Shown: positions 1 to 9,981, counted from the stretch's first letter. The stretch is DNA of 62,536 nucleotides from Virgibacillus halodenitrificans JCM 12304 (GCF_001310895.1 NZ_BAZS01000025.1:1-62536); one strand, 5' to 3'. Translations and numbers: made by a program. The notes: generated by a model not told the origin, from the sequence alone.

Positions 1-211
1 CCTCCAACTATGAATAATGTACGATTTTAGTTTATACTCCAACAGTTGCAGTAAGACTATTAACTCTAAAGTAATTGGATATAGCTATATAACACTATTT
101 TGATAGAAATCTAATTTACATCCTTCATAATTCTCCCAGTCCTGCCGATAACATAATGGTAACTACTACTAGTACTTATTTACCATACAACAGGAAGGAC
201 AGGACCTAATT

Positions 212-2314
212 ATGAAGAAAAGAAATAGTATATCATGGAGATTATCAGGCCTGATTATCGGCTTGTTTCTCGTGTTGTTCATTGCTTATGCCACCGTTTC
301 CAGCAGCATTCTGCACACCAAAGCGGTAGAGGATGGGGAGAAATTTGCAAATGAGCATACGAGATATTATTCTTCGATTTTAAGTGATAATTTGAATCAA
401 ACAAAGAAAACATTGGATACAATGAAACTTGTAGTTGAAGGAACTTATAATGACAACACCATAACAGCTGACAGTGTCCTATCGATGATGGAAAATGTAC
501 TTGCAAACAATCCATCCATTTCCGGGGTTGCCACTGTTCTGGAAGAGGGGGTATTACCGGAAAAGGATTCTATTGATGCAAGTTTGGTAGATTCACAAAA
601 TCGCTTTATCCCTTTTGCTTCTAAAGTAAAGGGAGAGGTTTATACAAATCCCGCTTCTGGATTAGATAAAGCAGGTGATGGCGATTGGTATATCATTCCA
701 AAAGAGGAAAAGAGGTCTGTTTTAACTGAACCTATCTCTTACAAAGTAGGAGAAGAAACTAAATCCGCATCTTCTATTGCTATTCCATTACTATCTAAGG
801 ATAATCAATTTCTTGGAGTTATTTCAGCACATTTTGAAATGGGATTCTTGGATGAATTGGTAAAAGAGATGAAGCCAGATGGAGGGTATTCTTCGATTAT
901 TACGGATCAAGGATTAGTTGTTGCTAATAGTATTAATCAGAAATTGGTGGGTTCTAATATGGCGGAGGCTCTAGACTGGGCTCCTCTAAAAGAAGGATTA
1001 ATAGCTGGAAATGTTACAAATACGTATGTGGACTCTAAGCAACTTCAGGAAAAAGCATTTAATGCGTTTGCCCCTGTCAATCTACAAGGAATTGATGAAG
1101 TTTGGTCTATTCAAACCGTTATAGGCAGATCTACTATTATTAAGACATTTACTGACTTTGCGGTAATTACAATTATTGCAGGAGCAGCAATGATTTTACT
1201 CATGGCTGGAGCTTCTTCCATGTTTATTCATCGTAATTTACGTCCATTGAAATTTTTATATGAATCCATGGGCACCGCAGCTTCAGGGGATTTAACTAAG
1301 AAAGTTGACGCGGAAAAAATTCGAAAAGATGAGATAGGCGCTGTGGCGTTGGCGTTTAATGATATGCTGGGTGAAACAAGTAAAGTCATTCAAGTCGTCA
1401 AAGAATCATCAACAAATTTAAATGAGTCATCCACAGATGTTTCACGAACAGTAAATGAAGTAACGGCAGCAAGTGAAGAGGTGGCGCTTGCAGTAGATGA
1501 GATTGCACAAGGTGCCTCCCAACAATCGGCAGATGCTGAAAATACAAATCAACAAATGGCAGACTTATCAACCCAAATTGATGTTTTATCTGACCTTTCA
1601 AGAGAAATGGAACATTTTTCAATGAATGCCAAAGAGTCTACTGACGAGGGAATTGAGCAAGTATCTCAATTGCGTCAGCATAACGAGGCTACCAATGATA
1701 TGAATAGAAAGGTTCAGCAACAAATTCAGTCTTTGACAAGCCGTATTGCAGCTATTGATAAGGTGATTGAAACAATTCATGGCATTACTGCACAAACAAA
1801 CTTACTTGCATTGAATGCTAGTATTGAGGCAGCACGTGCGGGTGAGCATGGTAAAGGATTTGCTGTTGTTGCTGAGGAAGTTCGCAAGCTTGCAGAGGAA
1901 TCCAGTAATGAAACGAAGGTGATTCAAGAGACTGTTCAAGAGATTTTAAATGAATCGGAACAGACCGTTGCATTAATTGCTGAAAATGGAAAATTAATGG
2001 AGCAAAATAATCATTCTGTTTCTAATACGGAGGAAGCTTTTAATAAGAATGCAGAGTTGGCCAAACAGCTTGGTCAATCAGTAAATCAATTGTCCGCAAA
2101 ACTTACAGACATGATGGATTATAAAGAACAGGCAATGACTGCGATTCAAAGTGTATCAGCTATTTCTCAGGAAACAGCCGCATCTGCAGAGGAAGTAAGT
2201 GCTTCTGCTGCAGAACAACAGACACAAATGCAGCAAGTAGCTTCATCCACAGAGCAAATGGATAAAATAGCGAATGAACTACAGGACGTAGTAAACCGTT
2301 TTAAAGTAGAATAA
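212..2314 (+). CDS. Methyl-accepting chemotaxis protein, dCache type
   Basis: Membrane chemoreceptor that senses an extracellular ligand and signals to CheA/CheW. The 700-residue protein has an N-terminal membrane helix (about residues 10-32), a large extracellular double-Cache-like domain (about 35-310), a second membrane helix (about 312-335), a HAMP segment (about 338-395) and a long helical cytoplasmic signalling domain. The conserved hairpin tip reads [20 protein letters not shown]. It lacks the NWETF-type receptor tail used for CheR tethering. An AAGGA ribosome site precedes the ATG. It stands alone with its own terminator. The ligand cannot be deduced. Confidence 0.95.
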   Translation: MKKRNSISWRLSGLIIGLFLVLFIAYATVSSSILHTKAVEDGEKFANEHTRYYSSILSDNLNQTKKTLDTMKLVVEGTYNDNTITADSVLSMMENVLANNPSISGVATVLEEGVLPEKDSIDASLVDSQNRFIPFASKVKGEVYTNPASGLDKAGDGDWYIIPKEEKRSVLTEPISYKVGEETKSASSIAIPLLSKDNQFLGVISAHFEMGFLDELVKEMKPDGGYSSIITDQGLVVANSINQKLVGSNMAEALDWAPLKEGLIAGNVTNTYVDSKQLQEKAFNAFAPVNLQGIDEVWSIQTVIGRSTIIKTFTDFAVITIIAGAAMILLMAGASSMFIHRNLRPLKFLYESMGTAASGDLTKKVDAEKIRKDEIGAVALAFNDMLGETSKVIQVVKESSTNLNESSTDVSRTVNEVTAASEEVALAVDEIAQGASQQSADAENTNQQMADLSTQIDVLSDLSREMEHFSMNAKESTDEGIEQVSQLRQHNEATNDMNRKVQQQIQSLTSRIAAIDKVIETIHGITAQTNLLALNASIEAARAGEHGKGFAVVAEEVRKLAEESSNETKVIQETVQEILNESEQTVALIAENGKLMEQNNHSVSNTEEAFNKNAELAKQLGQSVNQLSAKLTDMMDYKEQAMTAIQSVSAISQETAASAEEVSASAAEQQTQMQQVASSTEQMDKIANELQDVVNRFKVE

Positions 2315-2326
2315 AAGATGGACCTG

Positions 2327-2375
2327 GCGCGGTTCTCTTGACCTAAATAGATTGGGTCAGGAGAACCGCCTTTTT
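2327..2375 (+). terminator. Rho-independent terminator of the chemoreceptor gene
   Basis: GCGGTTCTC pairs with GAGAACCGC, with an inner TGACC/GGTCA stem, followed by five T residues just after the stop codon of the chemoreceptor gene. Confidence 0.85.
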
Positions 2376-2633
2376 GTTTGAAACATGCTTTTTATTTCAA
2401 TAGACGATAACCCTGTCCTCCTGCTTATAAAATCAATCTGCCACGGATCCTTCCTCTACTACCAATAGTTTTTGTCGCAATGCTAAAGCATCTCCTTTTA
2501 CTATGAATCTTCTATTTACCGTTTACTCCACCAACATTAGCCATAGAACCGCTCTTGTTTAACTCCTTTTTTTAAGTGGAATAACACCTGTAGACAACAA
2601 ATCATCTAAAGAGGATGAAGGAGGAGCATAGGC
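2376..2633. other. Intergenic gap, no supported gene
   Basis: AT-rich spacer between the chemoreceptor terminator and the aldehyde dehydrogenase gene. It should carry the aldA promoter, but no convincing -35/-10 pair stands out. Short minus-strand reading frames around 2433-2560 lack a proper start. Confidence 0.4.
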
Positions 2634-4088
2634 ATGAAGAGACATCAATTATACATTAATGGAGAATATACAGATTCTACAGGGAACGACTGGCTTGATA
2701 TTATTAACCCTGTTACAGAGGAGGTAATTTCTCAAGCCCAACGAGGCACAAATGGAGATGTTGATCGAGCGGTTCAAGCGGCATTTGAAACTCAAAAATC
2801 GTGGGAGCTTACTCCGAACATCGAGCGCGGTAAAATCGTTCGCAAATTAGGTGAGGCGATACAGGAAAAACGGGAAACTTTTATTGAATTGTTACAAGAG
2901 GAGCAAGGCAAGGATTATGAGCTGGCACAGGGCGAAGTTGATTTGGCCATTGATTATTTTCAGTATATGTCAGAATGGGCCCGCAGAATAGAAGGAGAGA
3001 TCGTCCCAAGCGATCGGCCAAATGAAAATATCTATATTTATAAAAAACCAATTGGTGTGATTGCGGGTATTGTTCCATGGAATTTCCCTGTATTCATTCT
3101 TGCTAGAAAAGTAGCCACTGCACTCGTCACAGGTTGTACTATTGTGTTAAAACCAAGTCAAAAAACACCAAACACAGCAATGGCTTTTACAGAAATTGTA
3201 GATAACATGGATGATATTCCTAAAGGTGTTTACAATGTGGTCACAGGAACTGGTTCGGAAGTTGGGGATGCATTAACTAGACATGAAAAAATTGCGATGG
3301 TTTCTATGACAGGAAGTATCCCTGCTGGAACAAAAATAATGGAGGCTGCTGCACAAAATATCACCAAAGTTAACCTTGAGCTAGGTGGGAAAGCACCTGC
3401 TATTGTAACGAAGCATGCTGACCTTGAGGTTGCTGTTGACAACATTGTAACATCACGCTTAGCCAATAATGGACAAGCATGTACAAACGCAGAGCGTGTA
3501 TATGTACATGAAGATATTGCTGATACGTTTGTAAGCAAGCTGAAAGAAAGCTTCGAAGGTAAAAAAATTGGCGATCCTCGAGAAAATAAGGATGCAGATG
3601 TAGGTCCTTTAATTAGTAACGAACGCTTGGAAGCTGTTTCGTCGATGGTAGAGCAAGCAAAAGAAGATGGTGCAAAAGTAGTCACTGGCGGAGAACGTGC
3701 AGAAAGTGAAAAAGGCTATTTTTATAAACCGACCATCCTGACAAATGTAGACCACGAGTCAGCTATTATGCAGGATGAAATCTTTGGTCCGGTGATTCCT
3801 ATTGATACGTTTAAAACGTTGGACGAAGCAATCGAAAAAGGTAACGACACGGTTTATGGACTCTCCTCGTCTGTATATACGGATGATATGAACGAAGCCA
3901 TGCGTGTGATTAACGAGTTAAAATTTGGAGAAACGTACGTAAATCGCGAGAACTTTGAGGCTGTCCAAGGTTATCATGCAGGTATGCGCAAATCTGGTCT
4001 TGGAGGTACGGACGGAAAACATGGTGTAGAGGATTTCCTTGTTACACAGGTTGTTTATATGCAATATAACAAAGATAAAAACGAATAA
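2634..4088 (+). CDS. aldA: NAD-dependent aldehyde dehydrogenase, AldA (lactaldehyde/glycolaldehyde) type
   Basis: Cytoplasmic enzyme oxidising lactaldehyde, glycolaldehyde or similar aldehydes to acids. The 484 residues are the normal family length. The catalytic cysteine lies in NNGQACTNAERV, the general-base glutamate in LELGGKAP, and the NAD-binding loop is MTGSIPAG. The C-terminal stretch NRENFEAVQGYHAG followed by RKSGLGG closely follows E. coli AldA, which favours this subfamily over betaine aldehyde dehydrogenase. GAAGGAGG precedes the ATG. It is monocistronic, flanked by a terminator, with no fucose or rhamnose genes nearby, so the physiological substrate stays open. Confidence 0.88.
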   Translation: MKRHQLYINGEYTDSTGNDWLDIINPVTEEVISQAQRGTNGDVDRAVQAAFETQKSWELTPNIERGKIVRKLGEAIQEKRETFIELLQEEQGKDYELAQGEVDLAIDYFQYMSEWARRIEGEIVPSDRPNENIYIYKKPIGVIAGIVPWNFPVFILARKVATALVTGCTIVLKPSQKTPNTAMAFTEIVDNMDDIPKGVYNVVTGTGSEVGDALTRHEKIAMVSMTGSIPAGTKIMEAAAQNITKVNLELGGKAPAIVTKHADLEVAVDNIVTSRLANNGQACTNAERVYVHEDIADTFVSKLKESFEGKKIGDPRENKDADVGPLISNERLEAVSSMVEQAKEDGAKVVTGGERAESEKGYFYKPTILTNVDHESAIMQDEIFGPVIPIDTFKTLDEAIEKGNDTVYGLSSSVYTDDMNEAMRVINELKFGETYVNRENFEAVQGYHAGMRKSGLGGTDGKHGVEDFLVTQVVYMQYNKDKNE

Positions 4089-4126
4089 AAGTTGTACGTA
4101 AAAGAGATTAAAATGTACGCAGTGAT

Positions 4127-4164
4127 GAAACCCGGACTAAACTTTCCTCACAGTCCGGGTTTTC
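4127..4164 (+). terminator. Rho-independent terminator of aldA
   Basis: AAACCCGGACT pairs perfectly with AGTCCGGGTTT about 40 bases after the aldA stop codon. Confidence 0.85.
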
Positions 4165-4200
4165 ATTTATATTTTTGGTGAAAAGCGAGGGGTAAAAAGA

Positions 4201-4701
4201 ATGAGTATTTATATAGCTTATCTCGTTATTTTCTTGCTGGGAGCAACTCCGTTTTTTGAAGTGGTGGGTGTTATCCCAATTGGTGTAGCAGCAGGCTTAG
4301 ACGCTGTACCTGTTACCATCCTGGCTTTTGCCGGAAATATGGTGACAATATACTTGTTAATTTTGTTAACTGACAAGGTAAAAGCATGGCTGCATCGTCG
4401 AAAGGAAAAGAAGATACAAAACGGAGAGCATGTTTCTGAAAAAAAGGAGATACGCGCTGGAAGGGTATGGAAGAAATATGGTCTTCCTGGTCTTTCGTTA
4501 GTGGCGCCATTCATTACAGGCAGTCATCTAGGTGCTATTTTAGCTATGGGATTTGGTGGTTCCAAAATCCAGATAACTGTTTGGATGACGATAAGTGTTG
4601 TTGTGTGGACACTTGTTATGGGTTTTGCATCTTATTATGGCATGGGTTTCTTAACGAAGAGTACGGGAAGTACAGGGTTTCTCGCCGATTTGCTGAAATA
4701 A
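4201..4701 (+). CDS. Small multidrug export family membrane protein (COG2426)
   Basis: Integral membrane protein of 166 residues with about four hydrophobic helices and a central basic cytoplasmic loop (LHRRKEKK). The pattern GATPFFEVVGVIPIGVAAGL near the N terminus, LVAPFITGSHLGAI in the middle and a C-terminal pair of helices fits the family named small multidrug export protein. That name rests on weak genetic evidence, and the transported substrate, if any, is unknown. A GAGGGG ribosome site precedes the ATG. It follows the aldA terminator and is probably transcribed separately. Confidence 0.75.
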   Translation: MSIYIAYLVIFLLGATPFFEVVGVIPIGVAAGLDAVPVTILAFAGNMVTIYLLILLTDKVKAWLHRRKEKKIQNGEHVSEKKEIRAGRVWKKYGLPGLSLVAPFITGSHLGAILAMGFGGSKIQITVWMTISVVVWTLVMGFASYYGMGFLTKSTGSTGFLADLLK

Positions 4702-4809
4702 AAAAAGCTCTTCTGCAAAGGTTAGGGACAAACATATCTTGTATATTCATAGTTGGAGTAAAGTGTCAACTATTTGATGGTGCTCCAATTCTCGTTACGT
4801 GAAAATATT

Positions 4810-4912
4810 ACGCTTTCCGCGGGCGGCCTGCGAGCCTCGGGCCAACAGGATAAGGAAAGCTTCTAAGAGAAACATCGCACGCAGAAAAAGCGGGTTTCTT
4901 TTTCAAGGATGT
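4810..4912. repeat. Dispersed intergenic repeat, copy A
   Basis: GC-rich block starting CGCTTTCCGCGGGCGGCCTG and running through GGAAAGC, then CATCGCACG-AGAAAA and TTTTTCAAGGA. The same ordered words recur at 5050-5140, and CCAACAGGA-AAGGAAAG recurs near 24748-24765, so it belongs to a dispersed family. Confidence 0.55.
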
Positions 4913-5049
4913 TGGTCATGAAGGCGTTGCGACAATGGGTTTCGATGGGGCGAGTATGCGCAAACGGTCTTTGATGGGACGAGTAATCGCAGTCCCAGCC
5001 CCAGGACGTCGCGACTTTAGCCTTCCAACCTTTGTTTGAATGTGGGGTC

Positions 5050-5140
5050 TCGCTAGTCTCGCTTTTTCCGCGTGACAGGGAAAGCTATGTCAGCAAGGCA
5101 TCGCACGAAGAAAATGTGTATTATCATTTTCAAGGAGTTT
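5050..5140. repeat. Dispersed intergenic repeat, copy B
   Basis: Degenerate copy of the block at 4810-4912: CGCTTTTTCCGCGTGACAGG, GGAAAGCTA, GCATCGCACGAAGAAAA and ATTTTCAAGGA occur in the same order and similar spacing. Confidence 0.5.
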
Positions 5141-5166
5141 TCATATTTTCCCTCCGCTAGTAAAAC

Positions 5167-5300
5167 CTATACCAGTTGATTGGAATGGAAGATGACGACT
5201 CCTGCCGGAATAGCATGAGCTGAAGACCCTGGACGAAGCGTAGCGGAGGAAGCGGCTGAAGCCATGCCGGCGGAAAGCGTTCATCTGCAATGGAAAGCAA
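5167..5300 (+). repeat. 135-bp dispersed repeat, inverted copy at 62331-62465
   Basis: The block from CTATACCAGTTGATTGGAA through GCGTAGCGGAGGAAGCGGC to CATCTGCAATGGAAAGCAA is matched almost base for base, in reverse complement, at the far right end of the window. A second shared word, TTTTCCGAATCATTGA, lies at 5389-5404 and again inverted near 62219-62234. No reading frame or transposase accompanies it. Confidence 0.8.
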
Positions 5301-5432
5301 CGGCGGTAAATGCTCTCCAGATCGTATTTATGTAACCTATAATGCTTTTAAGAACGGCCATTTGCAAACAACCAAGTTAGTATATCCGTTTTCCGAATCA
5401 TTGATTAACCCCATCATACATATCAGAAACTA

Positions 5433-5478
5433 AAAAGAAGCTCTACTGTCCCATTCATTGGATCAGCAGAGCTTCTTT
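5433..5478 (-). terminator. Terminator of the ABC exporter gene
   Basis: AAAGAAGCTCT pairs with AGAGCTTCTTT, with an additional ACTG/CAG portion, directly after the exporter stop codon. T-runs on either side would let it work in both directions. Confidence 0.85.
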
Positions 5479-5485
5479 ATCGACC

Positions 5486-7219
5486 TTAGGTTAATTGTTG
5501 CTCAGCAAATTCGCGATAGAGTGCATGTTGCTTTATTAGTTCCTGATGTGTTCCTATTCCGGTAACCTTCCCTTTTTCAATGAATACAATCTTATCTGCA
5601 TCGACAATTGTTGAGAGTCGATGAGCAATTATAAAAGTAGTTCTTCCTTCCATTAACCTGCTCAGTGCTTGCTGTACAATACCTTCTGATTGGCTGTCAA
5701 GACTGGCTGTTGCCTCGTCCATCATTAAGATTTTCGGATCTCTAAGAAAAGCACGGGCAATTGCAATACGCTGACGTTGTCCTCCAGAGAGCTTGATACC
5801 GCGTTCACCAACCTGTGTATCCAACCCTTGCGGAAATTCTTGAATAAACTGTGCTGCATATGCCATTTTAGCAACCGCCCAAAGTTGATCATCATGAATT
5901 TGCTTTTCCTCGAGGCCGTAACAGAGATTCTCTCTAATCGTACCAGCCATCATTGGGCTATCTTGTGAAACATATCCAATTTGCTTACGCCAGGATGTAA
6001 GAGACATATTTTGAATGGGTGTTTCTCCTATCAAAATTTCTCCCGCCTCTGGAATATAATAACGCTCAAGCATGCCGAATAAAGTAGTCTTTCCACCACC
6101 GCTTGGTCCGGCAAAGGCAACCATTTCACCCGGAGCAGCTGTAAAAGTGATGTCCTCTAAAACGGTTTCCTCCTTATTATAAGAAAAAGATACGTGTCGC
6201 ACATGGACACTTTCTCCTGTTATATCTCGGTCCTTGCCTTCCTGTCCCTTTTCTAATTGCTGATCCAAAATTTCAATAATACGTTCCGTCGCACCCTTTG
6301 CTTTTTGAAGCTGTGTAAAGAACATCGCAAAAGTGGTGACAGGCATGATAATTTGAAACAGATAGAGTAAAAACGCAACCAAAGAACCTGTGGACATAGT
6401 TCCACTTGCTACGCGCATCCCGCCATAAGCGATAATCATTACGATCACAACCATCATGACAAAATACATAATGGGAGCAATCAGTGCGTAGATTTTTGCT
6501 TCCTTCAAGCCAAGATCTAATAATTTTTTAATTCCCAGCTTACCTTTCGCCGCTTCGGCTTTTTCTGCGTTGGATGCTTTCATTAAACGAATTTCACTAA
6601 GTGTCTGTTGCACATCACCAGTGAAAATAGCTGTTTCATCCTGCAGACTTCGTGAAATTTTCCCCATTTGTCTTCCAAGTGGTAAGAGGATTAAAACTAT
6701 GAAAGGGACGCTTATAAGCATTACCAGCGTCATCTTCCAATCCATAATAAGCAGTATGGTGATTGCGCCAATAATAGAAACAATTCCAGTAATAAATTGA
6801 GGGAATTGATCAGATATTAGATCGCGAACCACGTTCGTATCATTAACTACACGGCTGACAGTTTTTCCACTTGAAGTTGTGTCAAAAAAGCGAACTGGTA
6901 AACGAATGAGCTTCAGCCACATTCTCTCACGAAGTTTTGCAACAACATGCTGACCCACAGCGGATAAGGTATAAATGGATACACCATTCATGACAGCTTG
7001 AAAAATAAAAGCGATGGCAATCGCAATTATAATTGGAGTACTTAGTGTTGCTGTAGAGAAATTATCAACAAGGTTTTTAGTCAATAAAGGAACAACTAAG
7101 CCAGCGAGGGTTGTAATGATACTTGTCAAAAGTCCGATCCCTAAGAGTATCTTAGGTAATCCAGTCGAAAAAATAAGGGAGAAGAAGGGTTTTATACTAG
7201 TTGGTCTATTGTTTTCCAT
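5486..7219 (-). CDS. ABC-type multidrug exporter, BmrA/LmrA-like half transporter
   Basis: Homodimeric ATP-driven exporter of 577 residues. The N-terminal half has six membrane helices (about residues 20-310). The ATPase domain has Walker A GPSGGGKTT, the signature LSGGQRQR, Walker B ILMMDEATA and the switch histidine in IIAHRLST. The start is taken at ATG 7219 because AGGAG lies seven bases upstream; a TTG at 7237 would place that ribosome site inside the gene. It resembles BmrA/YvcC of Bacillus subtilis. There is no adjacent partner gene or regulator, so drug or lipid substrates are unproved. Confidence 0.92.
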   Translation of the reverse strand: MENNRPTSIKPFFSLIFSTGLPKILLGIGLLTSIITTLAGLVVPLLTKNLVDNFSTATLSTPIIIAIAIAFIFQAVMNGVSIYTLSAVGQHVVAKLRERMWLKLIRLPVRFFDTTSSGKTVSRVVNDTNVVRDLISDQFPQFITGIVSIIGAITILLIMDWKMTLVMLISVPFIVLILLPLGRQMGKISRSLQDETAIFTGDVQQTLSEIRLMKASNAEKAEAAKGKLGIKKLLDLGLKEAKIYALIAPIMYFVMMVVIVMIIAYGGMRVASGTMSTGSLVAFLLYLFQIIMPVTTFAMFFTQLQKAKGATERIIEILDQQLEKGQEGKDRDITGESVHVRHVSFSYNKEETVLEDITFTAAPGEMVAFAGPSGGGKTTLFGMLERYYIPEAGEILIGETPIQNMSLTSWRKQIGYVSQDSPMMAGTIRENLCYGLEEKQIHDDQLWAVAKMAYAAQFIQEFPQGLDTQVGERGIKLSGGQRQRIAIARAFLRDPKILMMDEATASLDSQSEGIVQQALSRLMEGRTTFIIAHRLSTIVDADKIVFIEKGKVTGIGTHQELIKQHALYREFAEQQLT

Positions 7220-7430
7220 CTGAAATACTCCTGTCAAATAGGTTGTAAATTATTCTCTCTTAAGTCTACTCGTCCGATGGGGAAAAGCAAGCAGAAGGTA
7301 TAACAGCTTGGATAAGATAAGAAAAAGAGTAACGTATTTGGGTTGGGTAAATAAAATAAATAAAAAGGAAAATAAACATAATTTTAAAAGGATGTAATAT
7401 TTAATTACAAGAGAAGTCAGGGGTGGGTGT

Positions 7431-8870
7431 ATGCCAGCAATTAATGGAAATGAATATAAGAAGCGGATTGAACAGCTGCAGGCAGAGATTTGGATCGATG
7501 GGACTCAGGTAAAAGGAAATATTTCTGAACATCCGGCTTGGAAAGGAATTATAAAAAGCCAGGGGGCATTATATGATCTTCAATTCGAGCCCAAATTAAA
7601 AGATATCATGACATATTCCTCCCCATTATCCGACGAACAAGTAGGGATGTCTTATTTACAGCCAAAGACAAAAGAGGATTTAGTGAAAAGACGAGAGATG
7701 ATTCAGCAATGGGCGTTAGCAAGTAATGGCATGATGGGAAGAAGCCCGGATTATATGAACACAGTACTTATGGCACTGGCATCATCAGCGGGATTTTTAG
7801 AGGGGAAGGAAAATTGTTATCCGGAAAATTTAATGCGATTTTATGAATATGCTCGAGAAAATGATATCTCAATGACCCATACCTTTATTAATCCACAAGT
7901 AAATCGAGAAACTTTCTATGTAGAAGATACGGAGCAGCCCATAGCTGCAAAAGTGATGAAAGAAACCGATGCTGGAATAATAGTTAATGGAGCCAGATTA
8001 CTTGCAACACAAGGCGGAATAACGGATGAAATACTTGTATTAGCTGCTGGTGGCATTCAGGATAAAGCAAATGGATTCGCTTTTTCTATTCCGAGTAATA
8101 CAAAAGGGCTCCGGTTTATTGCCAGAGAGTCTTTTGTCGGGGGAGAATCGGCATTTAACTATCCATTAAGCTCCAGATATGAAGAGATGGACATGGTGGT
8201 GGTGTTTGATCATGTATTAGTCCCATGGGAGCGCGTATTTTATTATAATAACATTTCAGTATCCAACACATTTATGGCATCAAGTTCTTTTCTACCGTTC
8301 ACCTTGCATCAAGCTGTATCCCGTCAGATTATAAAAACAGAATTTATTCTGGGACTTGTCCAGTCTATCATTAATAGTATTTGTATTGGCGAATATCAAC
8401 ATGTACAGGAAAAAACAACAGAAATTATTATTGCTTTGGAGACATTGAAAGCATTGATCCTGAAAGCAGAAGCGGAAGCAAAACTGGATGAATGGGGTTT
8501 TATGCGACCAGAACAGGCCACGCTTGCTGTTGCCTGTAATATATTTCCAAAAGCTTATGCCCGGTTTACAGAGATTATTCAACAACTGGGTGCAAGTGGG
8601 TTAATTTCCATCCCTCCAGAGGCAGCTTTTGATTCTGATATAAGAAAAGATTTAAATCATTATTTGCAGTCGAAAGCTGATGACGCGTTGTCTCGTGTAA
8701 AGCTTTTTCGCCTTGCTTGGGAAATTTCCATGAGCGCATTTGGTACGCGGGAGATTCAATATGAACGATTTTTCTTCGGCGATCCTGTTAAATTAGCAAG
8801 TGGACTTTATCAATCCTACGATCGTTCCTTATTTGTTGAAAGAATCTCAAGCTTTTTAGAGAAAGAGTAA
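7431..8870 (+). CDS. 4-hydroxyphenylacetate 3-monooxygenase (HpaB) family oxygenase
   Basis: FADH2-dependent hydroxylase of the HpaB/YoaI family with an acyl-CoA-dehydrogenase-like fold. The 479 residues are full length. Family features include THTFINPQVNRE, the ARLLATQGGITDEILVL segment and FDHVLVPWERVFYY before the helical C-terminal domain. Such enzymes need a separate flavin reductase (HpaC), and none is encoded nearby. No other aromatic catabolism gene is adjacent, so the phenolic substrate is uncertain. GGGGTGG precedes the ATG. A short stem at 8932-8951 follows but lacks a T-run. Confidence 0.88.
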   Translation: MPAINGNEYKKRIEQLQAEIWIDGTQVKGNISEHPAWKGIIKSQGALYDLQFEPKLKDIMTYSSPLSDEQVGMSYLQPKTKEDLVKRREMIQQWALASNGMMGRSPDYMNTVLMALASSAGFLEGKENCYPENLMRFYEYARENDISMTHTFINPQVNRETFYVEDTEQPIAAKVMKETDAGIIVNGARLLATQGGITDEILVLAAGGIQDKANGFAFSIPSNTKGLRFIARESFVGGESAFNYPLSSRYEEMDMVVVFDHVLVPWERVFYYNNISVSNTFMASSSFLPFTLHQAVSRQIIKTEFILGLVQSIINSICIGEYQHVQEKTTEIIIALETLKALILKAEAEAKLDEWGFMRPEQATLAVACNIFPKAYARFTEIIQQLGASGLISIPPEAAFDSDIRKDLNHYLQSKADDALSRVKLFRLAWEISMSAFGTREIQYERFFFGDPVKLASGLYQSYDRSLFVERISSFLEKE

Positions 8871-9111
8871 AGGTTAGTGACCTCTGCTCATCAGGGCTAA
8901 ATAATTTTTTTGCTGATTTGAATTTTGTACGGCGGATTTACTCATCCGCCTGCTGAATAGCACTCGCCCCTGCTTATTTCCTCCTATCTAAGCAGATAGT
9001 TAATCCTCATGATACTTTGTACAATCCAAGGGAGTTGCCGCTAGTTGTTTCACACTACTCCTAATTGGGAAATGAAATAGTATAGAATCTTTTATATAGG
9101 GAGGAACAATC

Positions 9112-9348
9112 ATGAAAAAGTATATTGTTGATAATTTTGTAGGTGATACAGTGATTCTGCTAGATCAGGAGAATGAGAGAGTAACCAAAGAAATAGACAT
9201 GGGTAAACTTCCACTCGATGTTCAGCAAGGTGATCTAGTTGTGGAGGATGATCGAAATGGAGTAATGAACTACCGAACTTTAATTGGAGAGTCAGAAAAA
9301 GCAGCAGAGGATACACAGGATGTTGCTAAGCATATGCATGAGGAATAA
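9112..9348 (+). CDS. DUF3006 family protein
   Basis: Small acidic cytoplasmic protein of 78 residues. It begins with the family pattern of a short beta-rich fold (YIVDNFVGDTVILLDQENE), then LPLDVQQGDLVVEDD. DUF3006 proteins are common in Bacillales; their function is unknown. An ideal GGAGG lies eight bases before the ATG. It is monocistronic with a strong terminator. Confidence 0.75.
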   Translation: MKKYIVDNFVGDTVILLDQENERVTKEIDMGKLPLDVQQGDLVVEDDRNGVMNYRTLIGESEKAAEDTQDVAKHMHEE

Positions 9349-9390
9349 TTGGAGGGACAAACATAACCTATTGTCCCTCCAATTTTATTA
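9347..9390 (+). terminator. Terminator after the DUF3006 gene
   Basis: AATTGGAGGGACAA pairs perfectly over 14 bases with TTGTCCCTCCAATT, followed by TTATT. It lies between convergent genes and may serve both. Confidence 0.85.
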
Positions 9391-9421
9391 TTTATTGGAA
9401 CAATGACTATACGTCGAATGG

Positions 9422-9775
9422 TTACGTATACAGCCAATTGTTTGCTGATTGTATTTCTTCTGGAGGATAATAGACTACCTGCACACCAGGCAGTTTATTT
9501 TCTAATTTCGCATCTGCTTTTACCCACTTTTCATCAGAAACCACGGCAATTTTTTTAATGCTTTTCACATATTGAATCATCTTCATGTCTTCTAACAGAC
9601 CTTCTAACGTAATTCCATCCCAATTCTTTATTATCAGTAGAAGATTAATAGGCTCTTGTTCAAAAATTTTTCTCTTAAATTCATCTTCAAAACGCTGTAT
9701 ATCTTCTTTTGTCAGTTTGCCATGGCAAATTATTTTTAATACAGCACTATGTTCTGTAGCGTTGACCTCTAGCAT
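9422..9775 (-). CDS. SpoIIAA-like (STAS/SEC14-type) domain protein
   Basis: Single-domain cytoplasmic protein of 117 residues. The pattern of strand HSAVLKIICHGKLT, helix EDIQRFEDEFKRK, strand NLLLIIKNWDG, helix LEGLLEDMK, and IKKIAVVSDEKWVKA fits the SpoIIAA-like family, which resembles anti-sigma antagonists. No phosphorylatable serine in a classic DS-G motif is evident and no anti-sigma factor is adjacent, so a lipid-binding or structural role is equally possible. AAAGGA lies nine bases before the ATG. Confidence 0.7.
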   Translation of the reverse strand: MLEVNATEHSAVLKIICHGKLTKEDIQRFEDEFKRKIFEQEPINLLLIIKNWDGITLEGLLEDMKMIQYVKSIKKIAVVSDEKWVKADAKLENKLPGVQVVYYPPEEIQSANNWLYT

Positions 9776-9981
9776 AATATCCCGTCCTTTCTCTTTTTTT
9801 ATCGATTCCTTTTTTAAATGTGGATTAAACTTTGTAGTAATAACAACATCTACTAAGGTGTTTAATAGGTAACTACTACCATTAAAAAATTTTGGATTTT
9901 TGGTTTTTCTTTTATAAATTAGGGAAATTAGGGTTAAGCAGTTTAAAAGTTATACATACATATTTTTATTGAGGTGGAGAA

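Larger units (their letters stand above)
4702..5432. other. 730-bp repeat-rich intergenic region
   Basis: This gap has noticeably higher GC than its neighbours and no supported gene. It contains at least three dispersed-repeat modules, listed separately, plus two related GATGGGGCGAGTA / GATGGGACGAGTA stretches (about 4946-4990). It looks like a landing ground of Bacillaceae intergenic repeats rather than coding sequence. Confidence 0.6.

Noticed and set aside
2433-2560. Short minus-strand frames (one ending in KLLVVEEGSVAD) in the aldA upstream gap
   Set aside because: The frames are broken, very short and lack a start with a ribosome site; no family is recognised.
3230-3685. Minus-strand frame of 151 codons inside aldA
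   Set aside because: It is an antisense shadow of aldA with an unlikely composition.
4467-4802. Plus-strand frame of 111 codons overlapping the small multidrug export gene
   Set aside because: It lies in another frame of a well-supported gene, with no ribosome site and no recognisable domain.
8932-8951. Terminator after the HpaB-family gene
   Set aside because: The GGCGGAT/ATCCGCC stem has only seven base pairs and no T-run.
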